From Allacma fusca (Eukaryota > Arthropoda > Collembola > Symphypleona > Sminthuridae), in the NCBI GenBank assembly GCA_947179485.1, contig OX359247.1:64841001-64905000 (forward strand): a stretch of 64,000 nucleotides of DNA. Direction: 5' to 3'. The translations under genes were made by a program, and so were the position numbers. Position 1 is the first letter of the stretch. Every line of letters starts with the position of its first letter. The notes beneath the pieces were generated by a model. It was not told where the DNA came from. It searched no databases and saw only the letters and a list, made by a program, of their open reading frames with translations. Shown here one piece after another: positions 1 through 12,200 of the stretch.

Positions 1-589
1 GAGTCGATCCATACGTGGAAGATCTGCAAAGGGTCACCTGCGGGGAATTCTGAGTAAACTATTTTGCCATGAGTTTTCCTATACATATATTTTCACAGGA
101 AAAGGAGGTAAAAAAGCTTATCGCAAACTTATTGCAAGTGAAGTAGTTGCGCTTTAGTTCTCGCTTTTTGCCATTACAATCTTATTACTTGTGAAATTCA
201 AAATATTTGAGGATGTAAATTCGTGTATTCAGAATTTGTATTCGAGTCTCATAACACCACGTAGTGTGTTATTGACGATATTACTGGCAAGTGGTGCCTG
301 TAGGGAAAAGGTCGAAACGGAGGAAGACTGAAACGTCAACACAAAGAAACTACCTGATGAATTAATTTTAAGAAGTAATTTTAGTTGTACTTATTTCTGC
401 AATAAAGGTTATTAACTTAATGCATTGAAAATATGCTGTAATAATATTAGTAATGTAAGTCTCTCCAAGTGCCAGACTTAGATTTCGTAGGAAACACGTA
501 GGAAATCTTTCTAACAAACAAATTAGACTAACAGCGGTCGAACACTTAGAAATTGACTTTGACAATTCCTTACATATTAATTGTAACAA
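1..589. other. No recognisable gene or repeat
   Basis: AT-rich sequence with no open frame of recognisable content, no terminal inverted repeats and no simple repeat. It leads directly into a decayed transposase relic. Confidence 0.4.
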
Positions 590-1875
590 TGATTTAGATT
601 CAGCCGTAGTGCCTGAAATTTTGAATGATTATTCCATCGCCATATTCATCTAGTGAGGATGGAAAATCAGAAAATGATTTCAAAGACAAACTTGCTACGT
701 GGAATTTAACCCGATCTACTATTAATTCTCAGAGACAAACTGAAAAATGATAATCTACCTTTAGAGCCCAGAACACTGCTTCACACACTCATTAGGAATA
801 AAAATATACAAGAATTTACTAACGGTAAATTTTATTATTTTGGATTAGAAACTGGTTTTCGTAGTAGACTACAGGCTGGAAGCAGAAAAATTTATTTGCC
901 AAATCCCGAAAACGTTTTCATATTTAACTATGAAAATTGTTAATATTGATTATTTCGTTGGGGGTTGATGGAAGACTAAGTAAAAGCACCAAGCATAAGG
1001 TTTCTCCAATTCTAGCTTTGGTTGATCAGTCAATTTGTCAAGTTCCAATTGTTGCTAGAGTATTTTACCGCACATAAAAATCAATTCCTTGCGATTTTTA
1101 GCTAAATTAGTAGACAAAATTATAAAATTAGAAAACGGTGGAGTTTTATTTGGAAACAAGATTTTCAATTTTCGTTTGTTTACACGTATTGTTTTTATTA
1201 TAATTTGCATCTAGAGCATTTTGCTTTTAAGAGAAACTACATCTAGATCATTTTGATTTTAAAATTCAATGCAAGTAGTTCATTTTGCCTTTAGTGAAAC
1301 TGCATGTAGATCATTTTGATTCTAATCGATCATGTACCTAGATCATTTTGCCTCTTCACCGACGATATGCTTTTTTGTCTTCTTGGTGCGATTAAATTTT
1401 TTTTAGTTGGGTTATTGGACCAGTGCCGCACAAGTTATCTCCTCGTCAAATTGAAATGCTAAATGAATATTTATGCATAGCTTAAAAGTACACTCAAAAT
1501 AATTTTATACGTAAGCCCCGGAGCATGAATGAAATAAGAAACTGGAAAACAACAGAATTTAAAACATTGTCAATGTACATTGGTCCAGTTTGTTTACAGA
1601 ATATTTTAAGTAAGCCAAAGTGTGAGCTTTTTATGTTGTTTGGGGTTGCTATGCATATTTTGCTTTCCAGGCGAGCCCAAAATCTAAAGTGGAGATACGT
1701 TGCTAACCAAATATGTAGACAGAATTCCAAAGTTGTATTGTTCGACATTTGTAGTCTATACCGTGTATTCATTAGTGCATTTAGCTCAGGATATTCAGGT
1801 GTATGGATCGCTCCAAAATTGCGATGCGTTTGCATTTGAAAATTTTATGCAAACATTAAAATATTATTCGTGGTC
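590..1875 (+). pseudogene. Decayed CACTA-like (Tnp2/DUF4218) transposase relic
   Basis: Pieces of one protein appear in shifting plus-strand frames. A block at about 760-890 reads PRTLLHT then KFYYFGLETGFRS. A block at 960-1070 reads VDGRLSKSTK then SPILALVDQSICQVPIV, matching the 'NIDGLPLSKSS..WPIL' core of a widespread invertebrate transposase-like family. A block at 1430-1640 has RKPRSMNEIRNWKTTEF and YIGPVCLQNIL. A last block at 1755-1860, one frame over, has YSLVHLAQDIQVYGSL and AFAFENFMQTLK. That last stretch resembles the DUF4218 region next to Tnp2 in CACTA/EnSpm transposases. Several stops and at least two frame changes make it non-functional. The middle, 1080-1430, carries no matching protein and holds a degenerate tandem repeat. 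The family name is inferred from motifs; the fact that it is a relic is clear. Confidence 0.55.
1207..1356 (+). repeat. Degenerate tandem repeat, TAGATCATTTTG motif
   Basis: Five imperfect copies of a roughly 21-nt motif, of the form AtsTAGATCATTTTGmnTTTA, occur at about 1208, 1240, 1273, 1303 and 1336. Spacing alternates between about 30 and 33 nt. The block sits inside the CACTA-like relic and separates its two halves. Confidence 0.5.
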
Positions 1876-2598
1876 AGAATATGTACTGTAACGAATATTT
1901 CTATCCGTTACTATTGCATTGGTAACCAAACCAGTGCCTCAATATTTAATAACAATATCTGTTATTTCCGAATATTTATATTTGTAAAAATGAACCAATC
2001 AATCTATAATGCTTATAATCCTGATCAAAAGCTAGTTTTGTTCTGTCCATCACTCCTAAACTGATCTTGAAACAATAAACACGCATATCTTTTGCTATTC
2101 TTTGGGAGTCATTATTTTATAATTTGAGTTGGGAACTATCCATTGAGCCGCTAAATAGTTCCTTACAGTACATAGACCAAACAGTTAACGGTTAGTGAGC
2201 AGGAATATTTTCGTAATGGCAATCTTCTTTCTTGAGATCAATGTTACGATTCCAACAGTACTAGCATACGTAATAGCGTTTGTCCTCACCATGACATCAA
2301 AGCAGATAATTGTGTAATTCTAAAAAATGGTAGTGTTAATATTGTAATTTCAAAATCTGGTTTGAGTTACTATTGCAAGCGTTTTAGAAAAAAGTATTCC
2401 CTATCTAATTTTCCATGTGAAAGTTCCTTGTTAGGAATTTTTAGTGTCACATTTATCTGATTTTATAGAGTTAGTTAAAATTGAAATTGTATGCAGGAAA
2501 ATGTTTATTTACCCTTGTAGTACTGAACAAGACACACATATGTATCCCATTAATCGAATAAAATACTATTCCTAATAGAAGTTAACCTATTCCTAATA
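1876..2598. other. No recognisable gene
   Basis: AT-rich sequence. Short open frames have no family features. Nothing else seen. Confidence 0.4.
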
Positions 2599-2688
2599 GA
2601 CTGCCAGCACACGCAAATAAATGCTTTCTTAAGTATTTATGCTTTCCTTCAGTTTAAAGTTGTAGTAAATTTGCGTGTGCCGGCAGTC
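2599..2688. repeat. Small inverted-repeat (foldback) element
   Basis: The arms GACTGCCAGCACACGCAAAT at 2599-2618 and its near-exact reverse complement ending at 2688 (one mismatch) flank about 48 nt of AT-rich sequence. It resembles a minimal MITE. No clear target duplication is seen. Confidence 0.55.
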
Positions 2689-3139
2689 AAATAAAAACCA
2701 ATTTCAAAAATATGGATGTGATTTAGAAAATTCCGAAATTTTGATTCTACGATGGGGAAAAGAATCATGAGTGTAGTAGTTACTTGGACAATGTATTTGA
2801 GATGGGCCATTTTTTAATATTCGAATCGATAAGGCTGTAATAAATTATTGTATTTTTCGATTTTTTGACATCCCCATTGGGATTTAGGGCAAAATAAATG
2901 TGAATATTTTTCCCCTATTACGCAATTGGTGGGGCATATAAAAGTTTTATAAACTACAAACATTCAAGAGTGGCCGTTTTCAAAAAACAGACTCATAAGC
3001 ACAGCAGTATTAACGTATGTATTTAATGTGTTTTTGAGAAAGCTCATACCCATGTTATACACTTCATATTACAGAACAGGTTCTGAACAAAAAGAAAAAA
3101 AAAGTAATTAATACAATAATTGAATTTATTTAAAAGTAA
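2689..3139. other. Downstream flank of DUS3L gene
   Basis: AT-rich sequence without recognisable genes. It lies beyond the proposed poly(A) signal of the minus-strand dihydrouridine synthase gene. Confidence 0.35.
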
Positions 3140-3145
3140 TTTATT
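3140..3145 (-). terminator. Candidate poly(A) signal of DUS3L
   Basis: AATAAA on the minus strand, 73-78 nt beyond the DUS3L stop codon. A second AATAAA lies at 3125-3130. Distance and strand fit a short 3' UTR. Confidence 0.45.
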
Positions 3146-3217
3146 GTGGTGTGCCTACACTTTTTAACTGAAGAACAACATAGCTGAAATAAAAGGTAGC
3201 CTAAATATTTGTCAAGA

Positions 3218-6200
3218 CTAGCCCCAGGAGTTGGCTTTATGCTTCGGCAGAAACTCAAAATTGTCGGGAACTGGACCCAGAAACATTTCACTATTTAAGA
3301 ATAAAAGCACTTTTAAACAACTTGTTAAGTTAACTAGTAATTCCTTTCATGCTCTCACGAAAACTGTTCAGGCACCAACCTAATTTTCACCCAGTCACAG
3401 ACATTTGCACTGCTTAGTAAGGTTTCCATTTCATCCCGACCAACATATTTAGGCGGTCGCTGGTTGATCCTCTGAGGCGGTTCTACCAAAATTCCGTGTG
3501 GAATGTAGCGGTGGGTGAAGGAAAGCCATTCTAGTAGGAATTTTCGTGTGGCTTCGACTCCCTGTGAATCTGTTGTGAGAAGCAAAACCGTTTTAGCAAG
3601 GTTTTTTCGTCCATTTCTGCTCATTAAAATGTAAGTAGCGAATAAGCCTGATTTATTATTCCCAGGATCTAAAACCAATTAAATTGCGAAATAGCAGTAC
3701 ATATAACAAATAATCTTACCCGATCCCCAGTGGTCCAATCCGTAGTTACAATACTTCTTGATTAGATTTAATCTCTCCTGAGAAGATATGTCAATATGTC
3801 GCTTTTCCTTAATTTCCTGGAAAATCCAGGGCTTGATTAGTGCTCCCCTACCAATCATGATTCCTGCAAAACCACCACTATTTATTAAACAATAAAAATT
3901 ACTACAACGGTTGTTCTGGTTCCCACCAGAGATGTCCAAATGAAATTGCCTTCCTTCAAACCTTCGAAGGCAATTTTTTCAAAAAGCGCATACCTTCATC
4001 CTTCTATTAAAGGAAGCCTTCAAAATATTTTGCCTTCCTTCAGCCCTATTTTACTTATTAATTTAATGCCTCCAGCCTTCAGCCTTGAAAAAAAATCAGC
4101 CTTCCTTCCTATTCAGCCTTCATAGCACGATATACCTTAGCAATTTATTTAAACAACCTTTTTGCAGGTAAAACGCCTGAAAATCAGCGACGAGTTCGTT
4201 TATTAAAGTCAGAAACAATGAAGTAAGTCTCATCGTGCAGTTGTAGTGTTTTTAGTACACTCTCATTGTTGTATCTCTATTGTAGTTCATTGCATGCGCA
4301 AAGCCTTCTAGAAAGCCGAGGGCTACTTTACATACTTCCTTCCTTCGCCTTCAGTTTTCTGTTAATAACAGGAAGGCGTTCTTCAGCCTTCCCGCCTTTC
4401 CTTCCCAACTCTCTGGAAAATTGAAATTCCGCCTTCATTGAAGGCTAGCCTTCGAAGGCTGGACATGTCTGGTTCCGACCATCGCCCTTGCAGTAAACCG
4501 AAAGTAAATTTCCTTTATCAGTGGAATTTTAGTTCTGAGAAAACCTGCACATTTTTATCGCGTGACCTGGGGGGTTATTCTCGAAAGACTTACGATCGTA
4601 AACTCTTCGTAACGAGTCGCAACTCTCGAGTTACGATAGTTGGAATTCTCAAAATATTTTGAAAATCGCAAAAGTTGTCTTAACTTTACGACAACTAAAA
4701 AGCAGTCGTAGCACTTACGATCAAACATTATTTATATGGCGGGGTTTGAAAGCCGTTCTGTCATCACAATTTTTTTAATTTTTTACATAGGCCTTAGTGG
4801 CAGGGTTAATTTTAACGATGGAGTTATTAGCTGTACTGGAAAACGAAAATCAAGGAGCTTTTAAAAGACAGAGTTTTTCTTGACAGCACTAATCTATTGG
4901 AAGTGTTTGATGACCAAGGACTAATTATGCGCTATAGAGTTCAGAGTTCCTAAAGTCGAAATTTTAAAATTGATAGAAATGTGGAGTGTTCAACTCCGGC
5001 GAGAAAAAAGGACTTTTAAATATGTCATTCAAAATGAGTTGTGCTTACCATGTAAGGTTATTTTAGCCCACAGTACTTCCTTTGTCTGATGACTAATTGA
5101 ATTTGAAAACTTTCCAAAACGTTTCGAATAATTCGAAATTACACTGGTGACCAAAGCATCAAGCTCTACCTCACTCCAATTCGGTGAGCGTTTTGGCTGC
5201 TCTGATAAATTCATTTATATATTTTTTGTAATTTTCACTCCTTCCATTTGACGTTGAATTGTTTTGTAGAGAAAATAAATGTAAAACTGATAGAAAGGGC
5301 AAATGGGATAAGTTTTATGGCTTATTGGATGGCTTAAGATTCAAAAATGTTGACAGCCAATCACAGCGTCCGTTACATGAGATTAAGGGGCTTACGATTC
5401 GTAAATGTGATCGTATCTGCGATACACTTGCGATAGTTTTTGAGAATATTAAAATTTGAAAATCATAGAGGCATCGTACGACACCTGTCGTAAGTTCTTA
5501 CGAAGCCGTAACTTGCGATATCGTAAATTCTGTTCGAGAATGACCCCCCTGGGTTAGTATTTCCTCATAAAATATACTATTTCAACAATCATCCTAGTAG
5601 CCAATTTTTAAGTGCGTGTATGGTTGCTCAACCAGCACGCAGGTTCTTTTTAATATCAGGAATTTTAGCATTCAGCGTATTTTCCGAATATTCGGATTGC
5701 ATAAAAATTGTGTCAAAAGAAATTGATTTTCTATTTGTAAGATAGAAAAATTTAGTGCACACCCAAAGATAACATTCTTCAATAGCTACCAAAAAATTAG
5801 CCTTGATCGATTCGCGCTTTATTAATGAGGGGGTCAAGTGTGTTCACAGAATGCGGTAACCACCACTGGGGGTATCTGTTAGAGACATGCTGTTTTTTTT
5901 TACGTTTAATCAAGACAATAGTAATAATAAAAATAATAACCTGAAACATTAGATAGATTCTTTTTTTCCACATAGTCTTCATATGAAAGTATGTCACCGT
6001 TACCATACAAAGGCATGGGTTCGGCTAACTGATTACAGTCCCTAATGTAATCCCAATTCGCAAATTTAATGTAACGTTGGTCTTTGGTACGGCCATGGAG
6101 CTGAAAAACGTTAAACTAAGCACTAACTGATATTTATTTCAACGTTTTCCTGCTTCTAACACGGCAGGATTAGCATTCTTACCGTCACCATTGACACGCC

Positions 6201-9200
6201 ACTATCGCGACAAAACGGAATCAACGTATGGGCAAAGTTCTTGTCAATTTTGATACCAGTTCTCATCTTCACAGTGAATGGTTTCCCTAAAGAACCCATG
6301 TAAGATGTCATAGTTTTCACCATTGTTTGAAACTTCTTTTTCCTGTTCATCAAGCCACTTCCAGCTCCCTGATATAATATTCAAATTCAAAGTTTATTAA
6401 CGTGTTATTTTTGGGTAAGTACATAAATTGTAGAAAAATATGGTATGAAACATTTTTCATTCGTATATGTACTTTACATTTGTAATTTATTATACGGTGT
6501 ATTTGAGGATCGGGGTTTGTTGATAGAACCAAAAATACACCTATATCGATTTAAAAAAACTAACAGTTGTCTAATGAAGTAATTTGAGGGTTACAGTTAT
6601 AAGTTTTGTCAAACGTAAATCTTAAATGTTCCTTCAATCCAACTTAGACTTGTGGTGGAAGTTGCTTGGACAGTCTCCCGCTCTCCCTCAAACCATAATC
6701 CTCTACTTTCTGCAACAAATATACAGAAAAGGAACAAAGGAAGATTCAGGACGCCATTTCGAAATGTGAGTCTTATTTATTTTCATAACTTTAATAAAGA
6801 ATTTAGATAAGAAAGAGCCTGGTGGACGGTAGACTCCTCCCCGACTACTTATGTACGGAGTGCATGAAAGGAATACGGGTTGGGCGGAGGTAAGCGCCTC
6901 CAATACATGTAGGGCCTACAAGTAGGCAAAATATAGGCTGCGAAAAAATTCCAGAGTTAATTGTTGGTATTATAGGATAGGGAGATAACTTGTTAACCTT
7001 TTACGTCTTCGAAACAAGAAGTGCTTTGGATTTTTTTCAGATACATTTTCTGTTTAAACAGTGCATCTGTAAATTTGTTTACTAAAATTGATGAATAGCT
7101 ACGAAGTTAAAGTATCACGTAGTATTCAAATTAGTTATCCTGAGGATGCATGCATGGGACTGACAGGGGTCGGATTTTTGTGGGAAGACGGGAAGATTCT
7201 TCAAAGGGAAAAAATGTTTCTGGCAGGGAAAATCTCAAAGAGAAGGGATTTATTTTTACGAACAAGGATTTTTAAAATAGATGAACTTTTTTTGGCAGGG
7301 ATTTTCGAATTTTTTGACGTGTTTCAGGGAAAGTTAAGCAAACAGGGATTTTTGGATTGATTGTCCTAATTTGGCAGGGATTGCACATCTTGTAAGGGTT
7401 TTTTTTGCCAACAGGGATTTTGAAAATCGTTGACCTTTTTTTAGCACGGATTTTTGAAATCGTTGAGAACCTACCAGCAGGGAAATTCAGAAATGATCTT
7501 CCAGGGAGATTTACAAAAATCCGACCCCTGGGGACTGTGTTCACGTTCTAAGGAAAAGAACACTTCAAAAGTCATGTTGTAAGTACCGTAGTAGTCATAA
7601 ATAATGTTATTATGTTTGTTGAAATTAAAGTTCTCCCAGGTGATGTCAACGGAGGAGGGGGAGCTACAAACTCCTCTATTGGCGCCATTATACGTACTTT
7701 ACATAACTCTCTAGTTGTTGGTGGAGCTACTTTAAGTATGTCTTCTATTCATTCCTAAGTTTGTGATGAATTAATAGAACGTATAACGCCGGGAGAATCT
7801 CAATTAGGGGAAATGCTTGTATAGGGAAAGAACTTAGGCGTTCCTATATCAGCATAGTTTCCCTATAGGCTGTTACATATTACTCGTAGGCGCAAATATA
7901 GCTAAAATTATATATTCGTAAATGTAGGCTGTGGATTTTTTAAAGAATATGTAGGCGTATATGCAGGCTATAGTTTTCTTTCAGAAAAAAGTAGGCATCT
8001 AGGTAGGCTTGCAAATAATCCGTCCATATATAACGGTATAATTTTTTTACCGACACCAATGTAGGCATATTGTAGGCAGGATCGGGTATTAAAAATACAT
8101 GTAGGATATAGGCGAGGCAAACTAATTTGCCCACCTTTGGGTTGGGGTCTATCCACCCCTTCCGTACCAGTTGTTTTAATTTAAGTTAAAATATAATTAA
8201 GCAATGACATAACACCCAACATTTACACTCCCCGGTTAATCTTTATTATTAAACTCCCTCCGTTACGAATTTGCCCATGTTATCCTTCCAATTATAGATT
8301 CTTCTATATGGTTCTCTATTAGTAGTCGAACCACAAAACCCGGGTCTATGGATTCGGAATGAAATATTGTTTGAGCAAAGCCCCTTTGGACCGAAGTCCC
8401 TAAAAGCAGAACAGTACCCTGCCTTGATTTGCGCCTGACGTTGTGCCGAAGTTTTATCACGCTGGTAAAAAGAGGTGCATCATGATTTTACAAATAGAAT
8501 ACCATAAGAAACATTTTACGAAGTCGGCTAAATAAGACAATTGTGACAACGTGTCTATATTAACCGACGGACAATATATCCCATATCCATTCAATATAAA
8601 GCTTGAATTGTGTTTTAACTCGAAGGACACCGCACAATCCTTACGAGAATTATAGCCCCTGTTTGATCTCGATGAAAAAAATCCTGGATTATTTAGCAGA
8701 TCATTTTTGATAATTGGCTCATACATTCATTTCATACTGTTATACTTCAGATAATTTTTATATTTTGAAACTTAAGAACACAGACGTTTTTTTAGCAACT
8801 ATCGGGAGCATGAATCAGTTTATCTCTGAACATTAGAGTGGGTGCTACTTCTACATAGTAGTAATTATATTGCACCATATTGAAAGTGCTGTGACAACTG
8901 GGAATTCTGTTGTTTGATTGTTACACAACCACATAAATTTGAACATTTCTGTGGATGAATTACCTCCACAAGCAGGAGGGAATATGTCCGGAGAGATTAA
9001 CCGACGTCCTTGAAAAATTGTAAATCTTTACGTGGTTTGACTTTAGAAATTAGGGTATCTGTTGTCGTACACTTTTTGATTTTGAAACTTTGAGGACTCC
9101 TCTTGTCCTGGGGGAACGAAATGCACTCGACAGCAACTTATCAGTACTATTTTTAGAGTTTTATGAAAATCAGATAACGATCTTTTTTCGGTTCTATCAG

Positions 9201-12200
9201 CACAAATCATCCTCATCAACATTAAATTCAGTGAAGTGAGATCAATCAATTATTGAAAAATTTACCTGAAGAAAGATAGGTTCCAACGGACAACCCATAT
9301 TTAGATCAATAAAATCATAATCAATTCCAACATCTGCTAAGACCTTCGCTGCTTTTGCTGCTATCACTCCACTGCTGGCACAGAGTTGGACTCCCCATAT
9401 TTTTTCGCTTGGGCTGATACCAACAAATAATGTAATTATAATACGAAGTCATTTAAATAGATACCCAAAATGAAAAATAACTAACTATAACGTACTGCCG
9501 TCGAACCAACGCAAACTCATGGGAGTTTCCTTGCAGGAGAGAGGTAGCAAGAGACATTTCTGAGCAAGTAATATCTGCTCCGTAGTCAACGCAGAGTCTC
9601 CGAAATGGTAAATTTCCCACAGTAGTCAATGGTGACAAATAGAGTTTATTCTTCCAGTCGAAAGTTTTGATTTCATTGGCCTTGAGAGAAATTTCATCCT
9701 CGTTGGTAAATGCTCCCACAGTTGTAACTCCGATTTCATTATTTACGCCAAGACTACTGCAAATTTTATCCACTGCCTTGAAGTCGTAATTTCTTTTCCT
9801 CAATTGATTTCGAGTGCCCATATCAACAACGGCTCCATGAGTGGATTCATAATGGGTCCGCATTTCATCCCATAATACCTTATTGACAACGTTCCGGCAC
9901 TGCTCATCCATGTGACTCTGAGCATAAGAACAGCCCAAACCGTTATGACATTTTCCGTATGTTGAAAAGTTTGGACAAGGTCCTGGCAACCTCCCAGATT
10001 TGTTTACTGCAATACATTTCAATTTCAAATATGAACAAACATAACTTATTCCGAAATGACGAAATAGCCAAGTTGATCACCTAAATATTGGGTAACGTCA
10101 TGCATGAAGGGACAGCTGGAATTCCCACACTTAACTTCAGGTTGTCCATCCCAGTACAAGGGGCAAAGTTTCCCTTCGTTCTTAAATTTGTGAGGTCCAG
10201 GCCGGTGCTTGTTTTGTCCTACGGTTGAACAAATAAGAAAAGTTTAGTTTATTAGCTTATCTTATTGTTAGATTTTTATCAAAACTGGTGTACTGAATGT
10301 GTTCGGAGCGTGGATCCCAAATCCCAAATTTGACATAATTTTGATCATGAAAACGAATCTTGCCGGAGTCGGAGATATGACAGGTCCAATGTCACCTTCA
10401 TGGGTCACGTGCATATAGGCATTGGCATATCGGTCATTTTTTAAATATCGTTAATATCGTCATCGTTCTTCGTAAAAATGACGATAACGATATCGAAGGA
10501 CGATATAACGATATTAGTTTCAATTTGAAATGATTTGAATTGATCGGTTAATAATATAAAATTTAAAAATAATCGACCGACACTGCCGAAGTAAGAAGTA
10601 ATGGTGATTAATTAAATACTCACCTTATTACTACTGTTTATAACAAAAAGTGCCACAAAAATGCATTGTACGGAAAATTATCAAAAAACTTTTCTTTTTA
10701 CTGATCCCATTCGGAACAACGAGACTATAGTTGGTATTAATTGAATGAGAACTGGTACTGCTAGGGATGCCTGTTATCGCCATTCATCTCATATCGCAAT
10801 TATCGTTCTCGGGCAAACCACATTTTACGATATATCGCCGATAGGCGACCCTGTCTTCATTGAAATTAGATATGCTGGGGAAATTTATAACGTAATAATT
10901 TCAAAGCGATTCAATTAAATTTATATCAAAACAAAGCAGTTGTCAATAAATTAACGAAAACTGCAGGTTATAAGGAAGCTTACTGCAAGCTTATATGAAA
11001 GGCTATTTTCATATAACGTAACAAATTAATTCTCTGCGTCAAAGAACAGATCCGAGCAATCCTCCAAGTCAGATTGTGCGGTGATGAAACGGAGTTAGGA
11101 TATATTCCCTCCGACACAATCCCTCCGGTTATATTCCCTCCGGATATATTCCCTCCGACCACAACCCCTCCCTGTTTGGAAATAATCCCTCTCACAAATA
11201 TTTGCCACTCATATATGCAGAAGTGTTCGTCACTATGCCAGCAAAGCAAACGCAATGCGGATCGTATGGTGACTCGGCTCAACAAATAACTTATGCGCCA
11301 GTTGGCATAGTAACAATTTGTTGACGAAAACTCGCGTCCAGAACTCATCAAAGAAGATGATTTTTTACGGAAATGTTATTAACAAATGCGAAACCATGCG
11401 TTACAGCAACTTGATTTGTCTGGTCATTAGTTTAGTCATTGGTTGGTGCAATCAGTTCAATCTTCATTATTTCATTCAAGAGTAATTATGTAGCTATACT
11501 TGTAGATATTGTGACGCCTGGGATTTAACTTGATGTAGCTTCTTTTTAAAAAGGAATTTGCACAATTCCAACTGTACTTAATTATTTGAGGATTGTTAAA
11601 TTTGGTTGCCATAGTGAGCGTAAATTTACCGGGTGTTTATACAAACAGTCCGAGGGAATATCTCCTCTCAAGGAGGGAATATTTTCAGAGGGAATGTGTT
11701 CGAGGGAATATAACCCGAGGGATTGTGTCGGAGGGAATATATCCGAACACGGATGAAACTAGCGTTGTCATCCAAGTCAGCATCTTCTGACACGTACAAT
11801 TCTTAAACAACCGAATTCGGTGGCTCTTCACCTAAATTGACACTACGCATTGCTTTGAGGTAGTATTTTATATCGAGTGTTATTTTCCGTAGTTGGTATA
11901 AATACTGGATCTGTTTCACACAGTTTACACAAAGCCTTAAAACAACCTTTTCTTAGCAGAAAATATTCCCAAACCTGAGCTCTGTTTCCATATTTTCCAC
12001 GATATTTGGCGTAATTCTTCGAGTCATAAACTTTGTTCATGAGATCTGCATCTAGTTTTTTAATTCTATGTATTTTACCCCCTCCATTGATTCCGCTCAT
12101 TTTCACTAATTATTATAAACGATTGTTGTTTCATTAAAATACATTATTAAACTGGAAATGCGTCATATAGAAATGAGATGGAGACTGCACGCACAATTAT

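Noticed and set aside
7088..7544. Open frames of about 90 codons on both strands
   Set aside because: They are translations of the CAGGGATTTT repeats of a MITE.
9496..10006. Stand-alone gene from the 191-codon frame on the minus strand
   Set aside because: It is exon 3 of DUS3L read through into introns at both sides; splice sites and phases fit the nine-exon model.
11074..11351. Proline- or glycine-rich small proteins
   Set aside because: Repetitive translation of GGAGGGAATAT arrays in a MITE end.
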